This document shows positions 1 to 7,955 of a stretch of 64,000 bases of DNA, piece by piece. The translations under genes were made by a program, and so were the position numbers. How positions within the stretch are numbered: position 1 is the first letter of the stretch; each line of letters opens with the position of its first letter. This DNA is from Lachnospiraceae bacterium (GTDB lineage: Bacteria; Bacillota; Clostridia; Lachnospirales; Lachnospiraceae). The stretch covers positions 1 through 64,000 of the forward strand of contig JAITGA010000027.1 in the NCBI GenBank assembly GCA_031280955.1, written 5' to 3'. The notes under the pieces are model-generated. The model did no database searches, was not told the origin of the DNA, and saw nothing but the letters and a program-made list of their open reading frames with translations.

Positions 1-1290
1 GGGTACGCTTGGCGATTTGAATCCGGCGAGGTCACGGTGCGGATAGATAGACCGATGAGCGGCAGTGAACGCTTCGCCTTGTCTGTCAAAAATGTCAATA
101 TACTTGTTCGCGGCACATCATACACGGTGACAATGCTTGAAGAACTTGAACAACAGCTTGCGCAGCTTGAGAGATTTAAAGCAAGCATAGAAAGCATCAT
201 CGCAACCCTTGAAAGTGTCAAAACCCCGGCGGCTACGGAATTACTTATAAGATATAAAACACTACATATTCAGGTGCAAGGTGCTATTAACTTAGTGCAT
301 GGCTATATTGCTATTTTATCAATTGAGGTACATGACGGTATTGTGGTCATTGAGGACGAGGACGGCAACGAAATCGAAGAACTGTCCGACGGTCAGGACA
401 TGGTGATCGGTATTGACGATACAGATAATTATGATGAAGAAAGTATAATAATTATCGACGATCCTGGTGATATCATTAGTATTATCAATCCGCCATCGAC
501 TACCGAACCGTTACCACCACCTACATCAGACAACAGCGGCAATGAAGAAGCTGCGCCGTGGGATTTAATTGATGGATTTCACACAACGACGCATACTGAT
601 GGTGCAGGATTTACTTGGGTATATGAAGGATACTGGCAAAATGGTTTGCCTAATGGTCAGGGTACGATGACATCGGCAAGAGATTATGTAACAGTCATTT
701 TTTCGGCTAGTTTTGTTGATGGAATAATGAACGGTACGGTAACGCAAACAAATACGCGTACGAACCCATTTCGCACAGATATATTCACATTTGATGTTGT
801 TATGGGCATACCGCATGAAAAAGAATCAGTTAGCAATCTGGGGCAAAGAATGCCGCATAACAACTTAAAATATGGTGTACCGCCATGGGGTTTTTATCCC
901 GTTGATTACAACAGGCATAATAATGATTCACCTATGCCCGACACAAGCTGGCAGAATCCCACAAATTTCCCCGATGGGTTTCACCGTTATGAAACTGAAG
1001 GTGGTTTTGTTGTATATGAGGGTTATTGGATAGATGGTCTGCCTAACGGTCAGGGTACGTTAACATACGACAATAATGAGGGGCGAGTATTTACATACAC
1101 CGGAAATTTTGCAAATGGGCTACTGCATGGCATGATAACAATGACAGCCATTGACCCCGAAATGAGGATGAATGTGACATTTACAAATGAGTTCAACATG
1201 GGGATTTCAATAGAGGGGGAGAGAGTTGTTGACGGATTCACATTTTCTTTCTTTGAACCTACAGGCGTTCCGCCATGGGGGATTAGTTAG
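1..1290 (+). CDS. FecR-domain / MORN-repeat surface protein, 5' end outside window
   Basis: The reading frame is open from base 1, so the true start lies upstream. The first ~35 residues (ESGEVTVRIDRP, then VRGTSYTV) look like the end of a FecR domain. A helical stretch (EELEQQLAQLERF) follows, then an acidic and proline-rich linker, then MORN-type repeats: YEGYWQNGLPNGQGT, YEGYWIDGLPNGQGT and a weaker YTGNFANGLLHG. In Clostridia, FecR-plus-repeat proteins are usually exported and cell-wall facing, but the signal peptide would be outside the window. The function is unknown. FecR is inferred from one partial motif; the MORN repeats are clear. An attC-like motif starts about 10 bp after the stop codon. 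Confidence 0.7.
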   Translation, partial: GYAWRFESGEVTVRIDRPMSGSERFALSVKNVNILVRGTSYTVTMLEELEQQLAQLERFKASIESIIATLESVKTPAATELLIRYKTLHIQVQGAINLVHGYIAILSIEVHDGIVVIEDEDGNEIEELSDGQDMVIGIDDTDNYDEESIIIIDDPGDIISIINPPSTTEPLPPPTSDNSGNEEAAPWDLIDGFHTTTHTDGAGFTWVYEGYWQNGLPNGQGTMTSARDYVTVIFSASFVDGIMNGTVTQTNTRTNPFRTDIFTFDVVMGIPHEKESVSNLGQRMPHNNLKYGVPPWGFYPVDYNRHNNDSPMPDTSWQNPTNFPDGFHRYETEGGFVVYEGYWIDGLPNGQGTLTYDNNEGRVFTYTGNFANGLLHGMITMTAIDPEMRMNVTFTNEFNMGISIEGERVVDGFTFSFFEPTGVPPWGIS

Positions 1291-1299
1291 AAGAACCGC

Positions 1300-1332
1300 A
1301 ACGTCGTATACCGTTTGTTATATGTAGTGTGG
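1300..1332 (+). repeat. attC-like half site A
   Basis: Just after the MORN gene lies AACGTCGTATACC followed by GTTTGTTATATG. The same two words recur at 2221-2310, 3140-3304, 40824-40845 and 41764-41933, each time next to an accessory gene unit. Only one arm is visible here; no matching arm is found upstream in the coding region. By analogy with the fuller sites it would be the L'-R' half of an integron recombination site. Solo half site, so the call is tentative. Confidence 0.4.
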
Positions 1333-1384
1333 ATGAATGAGGTAGATGTTATCATTCAACACTCAGTAAAGGTCATATTCCACC

Positions 1385-1560
1385 CATAAGTTTCAAGGAG
1401 CAAGCCGGCTGACTATTTTTAAGCCGGATGTTGGAGTCGCCGGCACTTAGGCTACAGACACGTTCTTTGGGGCTGAAGCCTTAGTACCGCTGCGACGACA
1501 CCATAGCGCAAGCGTCCGGCGATAAATACGTCAGCATAGGCTTGCGGTGTACCAAAAAGG
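1385..1560. other. Structured GC-rich non-coding segment
   Basis: This stretch between the MORN gene and brnT is much richer in G and C than its surroundings and carries nested hairpins. CCGGCT at 1405-1410 pairs with AGCCGG at 1422-1427. ACTTAGGCT at 1445-1453 pairs with AGCCTTAGT at 1477-1485 with one mismatch. No convincing reading frame crosses it. It could be a structured RNA or a remnant of an insertion element; no family is recognised. Confidence 0.35.
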
Positions 1561-1659
1561 TAAACAGTAATTTCCTTCTTTTACCCAGAAGAATAAATCT
1601 ATCATCCACATTGCATATAACTGATTGATAACCGAAACATATTACTAATAAAATCACTA

Positions 1660-1688
1660 TTGACAATATGGCAAAATATACATATAAT
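1660..1688 (+). promoter_or_regulatory. Consensus promoter of brnTA
   Basis: TTGACA (1660-1665), a 17-bp spacer, and TATAAT (1683-1688): a perfect sigma-A type promoter. Transcription should begin near 1695, essentially on the brnT start codon at 1696. Confidence 0.75.
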
Positions 1689-1695
1689 AATAAGC

Positions 1696-1974
1696 ATGAT
1701 CTTTGAATGGGATGAAAACAAAAATATAGGAAATGTTAGAAAACACAATGTTTCATTTGAGATTGCTCAAGAGGCATTCTTTGATTCAAAGCGCATCATA
1801 ATAAAAGATACGAGGCATTCCAAAGAAGAGGAACGGTTTTTTTGTATCGGGAGCGTTGGTATAGGAATACTAACCGTAAGATTTACAGTACGAAATGGAA
1901 GTATCCGAATATACGGAGCAGGGTATTGGCGAGAAGGGAGAAGCAGGTATGAAAAAGAAAATAGTTTACACTGA
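1696..1974 (+). CDS. brnT: BrnT-family ribonuclease toxin
   Basis: The 92-residue product opens with MIFEWDENKNIGNVRKHNVSF, the hallmark start of BrnT toxins (FEWDxxKxxxNxxKHGVSF). It ends with the strand-rich RelE-like part, including IRIYGAGYWREGRSRYE, matching the family's ISARxAxxxERxxYE. BrnT cleaves RNA and is neutralised by BrnA. The ATG at 1696 is chosen because it gives the family N-terminus. No Shine-Dalgarno precedes it, and the promoter -10 ends only 7 bp upstream, so the message is probably leaderless or nearly so. The 3' end overlaps brnA by 26 bp. The gene sits between two attC-like motifs, as a mobile cassette would. Family assignment is firm; activity is inferred. Confidence 0.85.
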   Translation: MIFEWDENKNIGNVRKHNVSFEIAQEAFFDSKRIIIKDTRHSKEEERFFCIGSVGIGILTVRFTVRNGSIRIYGAGYWREGRSRYEKENSLH

Positions 1975-2197
1975 CGCACCAAAGAATATATCAAGAGCAA
2001 TAACAGATGGCGAAATTGTTGCTAATCTAATACCACCCCCAGAAGACTTGATAAGAAGAGATTCAAAGGTGAAAATAACAATAATGTTAAATAGTGGGAG
2101 TATAGAGTTCTTTAAGAAGCATGCACAAGAAAACAATGTTAAGTACCAGACAATGATAAATGAAGTTTTAGATAGGTATGTTCAGACATATAAATAA
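1949..2197 (+). CDS. brnA: BrnA-family antitoxin
   Basis: The 82-residue product (MKKKIVYTDAPKNISRAITD...) ends in a ribbon-helix-helix region (KVKITIMLNSGSIEFFKKHAQENNVKYQTMINEVLDRYV), as in BrnA antitoxins. These bind BrnT and repress the operon. The start at 1949 is favoured by the preceding GGGAGAAGCAGG purine run and by the usual overlap with brnT. It gives a normal length for the family. Next downstream is the attC-like site at 2221-2310. Confidence 0.82.
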   Translation: MKKKIVYTDAPKNISRAITDGEIVANLIPPPEDLIRRDSKVKITIMLNSGSIEFFKKHAQENNVKYQTMINEVLDRYVQTYK

Positions 2198-2220
2198 ATG
2201 TCTAGTTTGAAATGAATAGT

Positions 2221-2310
2221 CCCGTACACTTGCGCATTATTTTTTATAAGGTGTTCGGAACGTCGTATACCATGAACGCTATTTAACATGGTTTGTGGCG
2301 TATACCGTTC
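2221..2310 (+). repeat. attC-like site B
   Basis: About 25 bp after brnA: a left part (CCCGTACACTTGCGC) resembling the left arm of site C, then a right part AACGTCGTATACC-ATGAACGCTAT, then a second arm GGCGTATACCGTTC. The last two form an imperfect hairpin around CCATG...CATGG. The word order matches sites C and D. It separates the BrnTA unit from the RelB/PIN unit. Confidence 0.45.
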
Positions 2311-2446
2311 TTCAATAATTTATTACAGTTGTATTAAAATTAATCTTTACCTCTCGTATCACTAATCTTTGAGATTTACGTTAGAGTGTTGACAATGTAC
2401 ATGCCGCGTGTTACGCTGTACACACGAGGTGGGAGGTGATGTAGTT

Positions 2447-2743
2447 ATGGCACAAACAACAACAGTAAATGTAAGAGTTGATGAAACGGTAAAGCAAAAC
2501 GTTGAAGTTTTGTTTGATAGTATGGGCATGAACATTAGTACAGCAGTAAACATGTTTTTTAAACAATGCCTTTTGGAAGAAGCCCTGCCGTTTCAACCTA
2601 AAGCAAAACGTGGTTCATCGCTAATGGATGCACTAAGAGAAGCTCAAGACCAAGCAATAATCAATGGAACATGTGATATGACATTGGATGAGATAAATGG
2701 TATTATCGCAGAAGTACGGCGAGATATACGAGGTCAAAAATGA
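2447..2743 (+). CDS. RelB/DinJ-family antitoxin
   Basis: The 98-residue protein starts MAQTTTVNVRVDETVKQNVEVLFDSMGMNISTAV, the ribbon-helix-helix start of RelB/DinJ antitoxins, and continues with NMFFKQCLLEEALPFQP, typical of the same family. It should bind DNA through its N-terminus and its toxin through the C-terminus. The start at 2447 follows a strong GGGAGGTGAT at 2431-2440. A plausible promoter is TTGACA at 2389-2394 with TACGCT at 2412-2417. Two TGTACA words (2396-2401 and 2417-2422) overlap it and could be operator half sites. The stop overlaps the next ATG (ATGA). The partner is a PIN protein rather than the usual RelE/YafQ fold. Confidence 0.82.
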   Translation: MAQTTTVNVRVDETVKQNVEVLFDSMGMNISTAVNMFFKQCLLEEALPFQPKAKRGSSLMDALREAQDQAIINGTCDMTLDEINGIIAEVRRDIRGQK

Positions 2744-3126
2744 AAAAAGTTGTAATTGATACTAATGTCCTCGTATCATCAATTCTTACGTTTGATGGTA
2801 ATCCGGCAAGAGTAATGAAGCAGATATCAAACAAGCAAGTAACACTTGTTTATTGCCCAGAGATTTTAAGGGAATATGAGAGAGTGTTGATGTATGATAA
2901 GCTAAATATAGCATCGCAAACTCAATTAAAGATAATTAATGAGATAACAAAGTTAGGTGTTATGATAGAGCCGATTCCCAGTAACATCATATTATCAGAT
3001 GAAACAGATTGCATCTTTTACGACACCGCAAAAACATGTGAAGCTATACTAATCACCGGAAACATTAAGCACTACCCAAATGAGCCTTTTATCATGACAC
3101 CGGCAAGTTTTTTATTGCAACACTGA
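2740..3126 (+). CDS. PIN-domain toxin (TIGR00305-like)
   Basis: The 128-residue product opens KKVVIDTNVLVSSILT and continues PARVMKQISNKQVTLVYCPEILREYERVL. It has later acidic residues in LSDETDCIFYDTA and a LITGNIKHYP motif. This is the layout of the 'PIN family toxin component' group, which are metal-dependent RNases. The conserved acids are D7, E48 (in EYERV) and the DETD cluster. It is translationally coupled to the RelB-like antitoxin by an ATGA overlap. An attC-like site begins 14 bp after the stop. Confidence 0.83.
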   Translation: MKKVVIDTNVLVSSILTFDGNPARVMKQISNKQVTLVYCPEILREYERVLMYDKLNIASQTQLKIINEITKLGVMIEPIPSNIILSDETDCIFYDTAKTCEAILITGNIKHYPNEPFIMTPASFLLQH

Positions 3127-3139
3127 CAACAAACCACGT

Positions 3140-3304
3140 CATAACACACAGTATACACCCACTTGCGAAGTAAGTGTTGCTGTTTGAAAGTGTTGCCTCC
3201 TTATTCGGTGACATGGGCTGCGCCACATTCCGGCGATTGAATGACAATGCTCCACATTGTTTTTGTAAGGTGACCTGAACGTTGCATACCTTGAACATTA
3301 TGTG
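3140..3304 (+). repeat. attC-like site C
   Basis: Left arm CATAACACACAGTATACACCC at 3140-3160 and right arm AACGTTGCATACC-TTGAACATTATG ending at about 3302, 165 bp overall. CATAA pairs with TTATG at the ends, and the AGTAT/ATACC boxes pair further in. The spacers between boxes are unequal, as in attC hairpins with extrahelical bases. An internal hairpin CACTT-GCGAAGT-AAGTG lies at about 3161-3177. The same architecture, inverted, occurs at 41764-41933. The site sits directly after the RelB/PIN unit and before the DGQHR gene. Confidence 0.5.
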
Positions 3305-3354
3305 AAATCTGAAAATTGAGCAATTTGAAAATCAGGAAAATCATTACTAAGCTG

Positions 3355-3383
3355 TTGACAAATGCCAATAATTTTGCTATTTT
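3355..3383 (+). promoter_or_regulatory. Promoter of the DGQHR / GIY-YIG pair
   Basis: TTGACA (3355-3360), 17-bp spacer, TATTTT (3378-3383). It lies 30 bp before the start codon at 3414, immediately after the attC-like site, so this gene pair carries its own promoter. Confidence 0.55.
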
Positions 3384-3413
3384 TACCTAAATTGAGAAAG
3401 AGAGGTGTTATTA

Positions 3414-4544
3414 ATGAATAAATCAATTGTTCGACCAGCTTCACTGATACAGCAGGGGAATTTGGTACTATACTCAACATCATTAAAGGTGTCAGATTTA
3501 CTAATTCCTAATTTTTATAGCATAGATAGACTAGATCCAGAAAATGCTAATGAAAAAGGATATCAACGATTATTGAATAAAAGTAGAGCAAAGAAACTCG
3601 CAGATTACATTATTGCTGGTCAAGATACTAAAGATGCGTTTTTGCCAACAAGTGTATTCATGGCAACTGATAAAAATATCGAATTTGATCAGGAGAAAAA
3701 TACAATAACTATTGTAACTAATGATGTATGTCCATTAAATATCGTTGACGGACAACATAGAGTTGAAGGTTTAAAAATGGCCGCAGAAGAAGATGCACGG
3801 GTATTAAATTTTGAGATACCAGTAAACCTAGCTATTAATTTAACAGAAATTGAGCAAATGTGTCATTTTCTTATTGTAAATACAACACAAAGATCGGTTG
3901 AAGAAAGTATTGCTCAGCGCATTCGTGCAAGGTTAACCAAAGCAATGGATGTAGATGATACACCGAATTTACCCAAATGGATATTCAAATCTGTACAAAA
4001 AGGCGAAGACGAAAAAGCATTATCTTATGTTGACTACATAAATAATGAAAAGAACAGTCCTTGGAAAGATAAAATTAAGATGGCAAATGTTGAGAGTAAT
4101 AATGGTAGTGTAAACCAACAAAGTTTTGTCAAGGCAATAAAAAAATATATTCTTGTTGATGATAATCCAATAATACAGCTAGAATCAGAAAAACAGCATA
4201 AAATATTTCTGAATTATTGGCGTTCAATAGCAAATATTATTGGGACAGACGAGCCAACTGTTCTATATAAATATAATGGTGTAGATTTATTTTGTAGATT
4301 TTGTATTCCTTTTTTAAAGAAAATGGTGGATATGCCAGACTATAAAGTTTCTACAATGCAACCATTACTTTCTAGTGTTTTTGATAATGCAGAAGGTAGT
4401 GCTATTGGTGTTGGACACACCGATTTTTGGGTAAAAGGTGGAACAGCTAGTGGCTTAAATATGTCCGCCTTAACAAAAATTAACTCTGAAATGGTAAGAG
4501 CTCTATATTCTGCTATTGGAATAAATATAGAAAAGGAAATTTAG
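3414..4544 (+). CDS. DGQHR-domain protein (DndB-like)
   Basis: A 376-residue protein with the signature DGQHR at residues 112-116, preceded by PLNIV, followed further on by FLIVNTTQRSVEES. This is the core of the DGQHR superfamily that includes DndB, the regulator of DNA phosphorothioation loci, and many stand-alone proteins in phage-defence islands. Early KSRAKKLADYI also fits the family. The start at 3414 follows GAGAAAGAGAGG. The stop TAG shares its G with the GTG start of the GIY-YIG gene, so the two are coupled. No dndA/C/D/E is present, so this is not a standard Dnd system. Family is firm; biochemical role unknown. Confidence 0.8.
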   Translation: MNKSIVRPASLIQQGNLVLYSTSLKVSDLLIPNFYSIDRLDPENANEKGYQRLLNKSRAKKLADYIIAGQDTKDAFLPTSVFMATDKNIEFDQEKNTITIVTNDVCPLNIVDGQHRVEGLKMAAEEDARVLNFEIPVNLAINLTEIEQMCHFLIVNTTQRSVEESIAQRIRARLTKAMDVDDTPNLPKWIFKSVQKGEDEKALSYVDYINNEKNSPWKDKIKMANVESNNGSVNQQSFVKAIKKYILVDDNPIIQLESEKQHKIFLNYWRSIANIIGTDEPTVLYKYNGVDLFCRFCIPFLKKMVDMPDYKVSTMQPLLSSVFDNAEGSAIGVGHTDFWVKGGTASGLNMSALTKINSEMVRALYSAIGINIEKEI

Positions 4545-4882
4545 TGAATATTAATCAATTACTACCAAAGCCTAATAAAAAAGCGCAATTTAAACTATCA
4601 TTACATAAAAGCATTCCAAAAGAATCTGGATGCTATATATTAACAACGCACGAACATGAAATTTTGTATATAGGGCTTTCTAAAAATTTATACAATAGAT
4701 TTCAACAACATCTAGACAATCCTGTTAAAACACTGCCAACCATTAAAGGTAAAGCAGTATGGTTTCATTTTTTAGGATATGATACAACCAATTTGGCACA
4801 TCTTGAAAGAACTTGGCTTAACCAATATGAAGCAGAGCATGGGGAATTACCAGTTCTAAATAAAGTAAGTTCTCCTTTATAA
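4544..4882 (+). CDS. GIY-YIG nuclease family protein
   Basis: A 112-residue single-domain protein with the GIY-YIG core. G29-C30-Y31 lies in KESGCYIL, YIG is at 42-44 (ILYIGLSKNL), the conserved Arg is R52 (YNRFQQH), and there is a C-terminal LERTWLNQYE with the likely metal-binding Glu. The GTG start overlaps the DGQHR stop by one base. Domains of this kind cut DNA in repair, homing and restriction. No DNA-binding extension is seen. Pairing with a DndB-like protein suggests a two-gene defence or DNA-modification-sensing module, which is an inference from context. Confidence 0.8.
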   Translation: MNINQLLPKPNKKAQFKLSLHKSIPKESGCYILTTHEHEILYIGLSKNLYNRFQQHLDNPVKTLPTIKGKAVWFHFLGYDTTNLAHLERTWLNQYEAEHGELPVLNKVSSPL

Positions 4883-4918
4883 TTGAGACAATAGTGTTCA
4901 TGATTTCGCTACCCCCTC

Positions 4919-4946
4919 TTGACATTACCGTATATCTGTTTATAGT
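4919..4946 (+). promoter_or_regulatory. Promoter of glycan operon I
   Basis: TTGACA (4919-4924), 16-bp spacer, TATAGT (4941-4946), about 140 bp before the first gene of the 5.1-12.8 kb operon. A long leader follows with no obvious reading frame. Confidence 0.6.
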
Positions 4947-5083
4947 AAATATATAGTAGTATCCTAGAAAGAGATGACCTCTGCTTCATTAGAGTAAGAG
5001 AATATTTTGGTCTGGGCAGGAGTTAATCTCAAGGCAATAAACTACACTTGGGATATATCTTTGGGTTAAAAAGAGGAACTTCC

Positions 5084-6865
5084 ATGCACAAAATCCTCAA
5101 AAAACTTGGCAGAATCCTTGATGTACGTCAAAAGAGGCATATGCTGTTCTTGGTGGCAATGATGTTGATTGGGGCGATACTGGAAACTGCCAGTATTGCA
5201 ATTTTGATTCCCGTCGTGACCCTCGTGATGAACCCCGACATGGTCGAGGGGAATCGTTTTATTGCTTGGATTTATGAGACGTTGGGGTTTAGAAATGTCG
5301 GCACATTCACCGTTTTTGTCATGACATCGCTGATTATCTTCTTTGTTCTCAAAGGACTTTTCCTATTTTGGCAAACCAAGCTCCAGTTACGCTTCGTATA
5401 CACCAACCAATTCGCCACCTCACGCCGCTTGATGATCAATTTCATGAAACGCCCCTATGAATACTATCTTCGTGCCGATACTGCCATTATCCAGCGCAGT
5501 ATCACCTCCGATGTCATCAACATGTACGGGCTTGTCCTTGCTCTTTTGCAACTCCTTAGCGAAAGTGTCATTTTCGTCAGTTTGGCAGTCGTCTGTATTA
5601 TCATGGAACCGATGGTATCGCTTATCTTCTCGGTACTGTTGGTGAGTGTTTTGGTGATTATCAAATATATTTTACAACCGATTATGAAAAAGGCGGGTGA
5701 GGAAAACCAAAACCATTACAGCGGTTTATTCAAATGGATCAATCAATCCGTAACCGGAATCAAGGAAATCAAAATTGCCGCCCGTGAGCATTATTTTATC
5801 AATGAGTATGCCAAGTGCGGTCACGGTTATGTAAATGCCGTCCAACGATACAATCTCTTCAATGCCACCCCCCGCCTGTTGATTGAAACGATTGCGATTT
5901 CGGCTATGGTGGTGTTCATCATGGTACAGGCACTGCGGGGGACGGTGCTGAGTGATTTTCTGCCGGTTCTGACAGCGATAGGTTATGCGGCAATGCGGAT
6001 GATTCCCAGTGCCAACCGGATCAACAACTATCTGACTTCTATTGCCTATTTTGAACCTTTCCTGATGAGCGTGAGCGACAACCTAAAAAGTGAAATTCAA
6101 GATGATGGTACTTTGTATGATGAAGCGGTTTATCAAGAAAAATCCCGCCGCCGTCAGTCACTTATGAAGATGGAGATAAAGAAGGACATCGTCATGACGG
6201 ATATCACTTTTCATTACCCCGCCACCGATGTCCATATCTTTGAGCGGGCAAACTTGGTAATTCCGATAGGCAAGGCAGTTGGCATCGTCGGGACATCCGG
6301 TGCCGGCAAGACGACGATTGTGGATATCATGCTCGGTTTGCTTCGTCCCCAAGGGGGGCAAATACTGGCGGATGGCGTTGACATCAGCGAGAACTATGAT
6401 GCTTGGCTCGCTAATATCGGCTACATTCCCCAGATGATTTTTATGTTGGATGACAGTATCCGCAGGAATGTTGCCCTGGGGATGGCGGACGATGAAATAG
6501 ATGATGAAAAAGTATGGCGGGCGTTAAAAGAAGCCCAACTTGATGATTTCATAAGGGAGCTTCCTGACGGTCTTGACAGCGGTATCGGCGAACGTGGTAT
6601 TAGAATATCGGGAGGACAACGTCAGCGGATAGGCATCGCCCGCGCCCTTTATGACGACCCCGAAGTCCTCGTCCTCGATGAAGCGACATCAGCCCTCGAC
6701 AACGAAACCGAAGCGGCAATCATGGATTCCATCAACCGTTTCCGAGGACGCAAAACCATGATAATCATCGCTCACCGTCTGCAAACCATTGAAAAATGTG
6801 ATATGATATACCAGATAGAGGGCGGCAAAGCGGTACTGAGGATGGGTAATAGTGACGATGTCTAA
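5084..6865 (+). CDS. ABC transporter, fused permease/ATPase (flippase-like)
   Basis: A 593-residue half-transporter: an N-terminal transmembrane domain (~residues 20-310) with LFLVAMMLIGAILETASIAILIPVVTLV, then an ATPase domain. The ATPase has Walker A GTSGAGKTT, signature ISGGQRQR, Walker B VLVLDEATSALD and switch His in IIIAHRL. The N-terminal segment resembles PglK-type lipid-linked oligosaccharide flippases. As first gene of a surface-glycan operon it probably moves a polyprenyl-linked glycan across the membrane. ATG 5084 has AAGAGGA upstream; a TTG at 5048 is in frame but has no ribosome site. The next gene overlaps its end. Confidence 0.82.
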   Translation: MHKILKKLGRILDVRQKRHMLFLVAMMLIGAILETASIAILIPVVTLVMNPDMVEGNRFIAWIYETLGFRNVGTFTVFVMTSLIIFFVLKGLFLFWQTKLQLRFVYTNQFATSRRLMINFMKRPYEYYLRADTAIIQRSITSDVINMYGLVLALLQLLSESVIFVSLAVVCIIMEPMVSLIFSVLLVSVLVIIKYILQPIMKKAGEENQNHYSGLFKWINQSVTGIKEIKIAAREHYFINEYAKCGHGYVNAVQRYNLFNATPRLLIETIAISAMVVFIMVQALRGTVLSDFLPVLTAIGYAAMRMIPSANRINNYLTSIAYFEPFLMSVSDNLKSEIQDDGTLYDEAVYQEKSRRRQSLMKMEIKKDIVMTDITFHYPATDVHIFERANLVIPIGKAVGIVGTSGAGKTTIVDIMLGLLRPQGGQILADGVDISENYDAWLANIGYIPQMIFMLDDSIRRNVALGMADDEIDDEKVWRALKEAQLDDFIRELPDGLDSGIGERGIRISGGQRQRIGIARALYDDPEVLVLDEATSALDNETEAAIMDSINRFRGRKTMIIIAHRLQTIEKCDMIYQIEGGKAVLRMGNSDDV

Positions 6866-7955
6866 ACCAATGCGATTAACCAATTTTGAGTTGTTGCGGA
6901 TTGTCGCCATGCTAATGGTGGTCACAATGCACTATTTGTGGTATGGGGGTTCGCTGCCTTCATTGACCGACTCGGTCAACAGCATTGGCTATTTTGCCCT
7001 TGCGGTTGAATCACTGGCGATAGTTGCAGTCAACCTCTTTGTCATTGTCAGCGGTTATTTTTTGGTAAATATCCGCTTCAAACTAAGCCGCCTCCTACGC
7101 TTGATGGCGCAAGTACTTTTTTATTCCCTGCTCATTCCCTTGCTGTTATTCCTCATCGGTATCCCGATTCTCGCCGACAGCGAGGGTATCTACGGAGTCC
7201 TGGCATATGTCCTGCCCGTATCCACCCAACATTACTGGTTCATCACCTCCTATGTCCTGCTCATCCTGCTTAGCCCCTTGCTAAACAGTGCTTTTTTATA
7301 CTACGAAAAAAAGGAGCTTGGAGTAACCATCATCCTACTGATTGCCGTCTTCAGCGGTATTAAGAGTTTCGTCCCCGTCATGCTCAATTTCGATAATTTC
7401 GGCTATGACTTTGGCTGGTTCATCTGCCTTTATTTGTGCGGAGCTTATATCCGCACTTATGATTTGCCGTGGCTCAGAAAAAAGAACCGTGCCGCGCTTC
7501 TTTATCTCCTCTGTACGGCACTGATTTTCGGGCTAAAAGTCGGTAGTCACTTTATCCATAGCAAGACAGGACAACTAAAATTCTTTTATGATGTGCCGTT
7601 TCATTACAACTTCATTCTGGTTTTTGCGGCGGCAGTTGCCCTCTTTTACGTTTTCAAAGAGCATGACTTCAAGATTAACATAAGCTCCGCCATCATCAAC
7701 CGTGTTGCTCCGCTTTGTTTGGGGGTTTATCTGATTCATATGCACTATGATATCCGTGATAACTGGTTCAGTTGGTCAAGAATTTGGCCACTTAGCTGGC
7801 GACAGGGTGGGGTTTTCGGCTTCGCACTTGACATGGTCTTGACGGTGATATTGGTTTTCGTGATATGTATCGCCATTGATTATATCCGTTTGCTGCTTTT
7901 TACTACGGTGGAAAAAGCATGGGCAAAAGTAAGGGGCAAAAAAGAACAAAGATGA
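6858..7955 (+). CDS. Acyltransferase-3 family membrane protein
   Basis: A 365-residue polytopic protein starting MSKPMRLTNFELLRIVAMLMVVTMHY, the typical opening of acyltransferase family 3 (RxxxLxxLRxxAxxxVxxxH). H27 of MHY is the probable catalytic histidine. About ten hydrophobic segments follow. Such enzymes acetylate or succinylate cell-surface sugars. The ATG at 6858 lies inside the end of the ABC gene, with GAGGATGGG upstream; a GTG at 6852 is an alternative. It ends in an ATGA overlap with the next gene, so the operon is tightly coupled. Confidence 0.8.
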   Translation: MSKPMRLTNFELLRIVAMLMVVTMHYLWYGGSLPSLTDSVNSIGYFALAVESLAIVAVNLFVIVSGYFLVNIRFKLSRLLRLMAQVLFYSLLIPLLLFLIGIPILADSEGIYGVLAYVLPVSTQHYWFITSYVLLILLSPLLNSAFLYYEKKELGVTIILLIAVFSGIKSFVPVMLNFDNFGYDFGWFICLYLCGAYIRTYDLPWLRKKNRAALLYLLCTALIFGLKVGSHFIHSKTGQLKFFYDVPFHYNFILVFAAAVALFYVFKEHDFKINISSAIINRVAPLCLGVYLIHMHYDIRDNWFSWSRIWPLSWRQGGVFGFALDMVLTVILVFVICIAIDYIRLLLFTTVEKAWAKVRGKKEQR

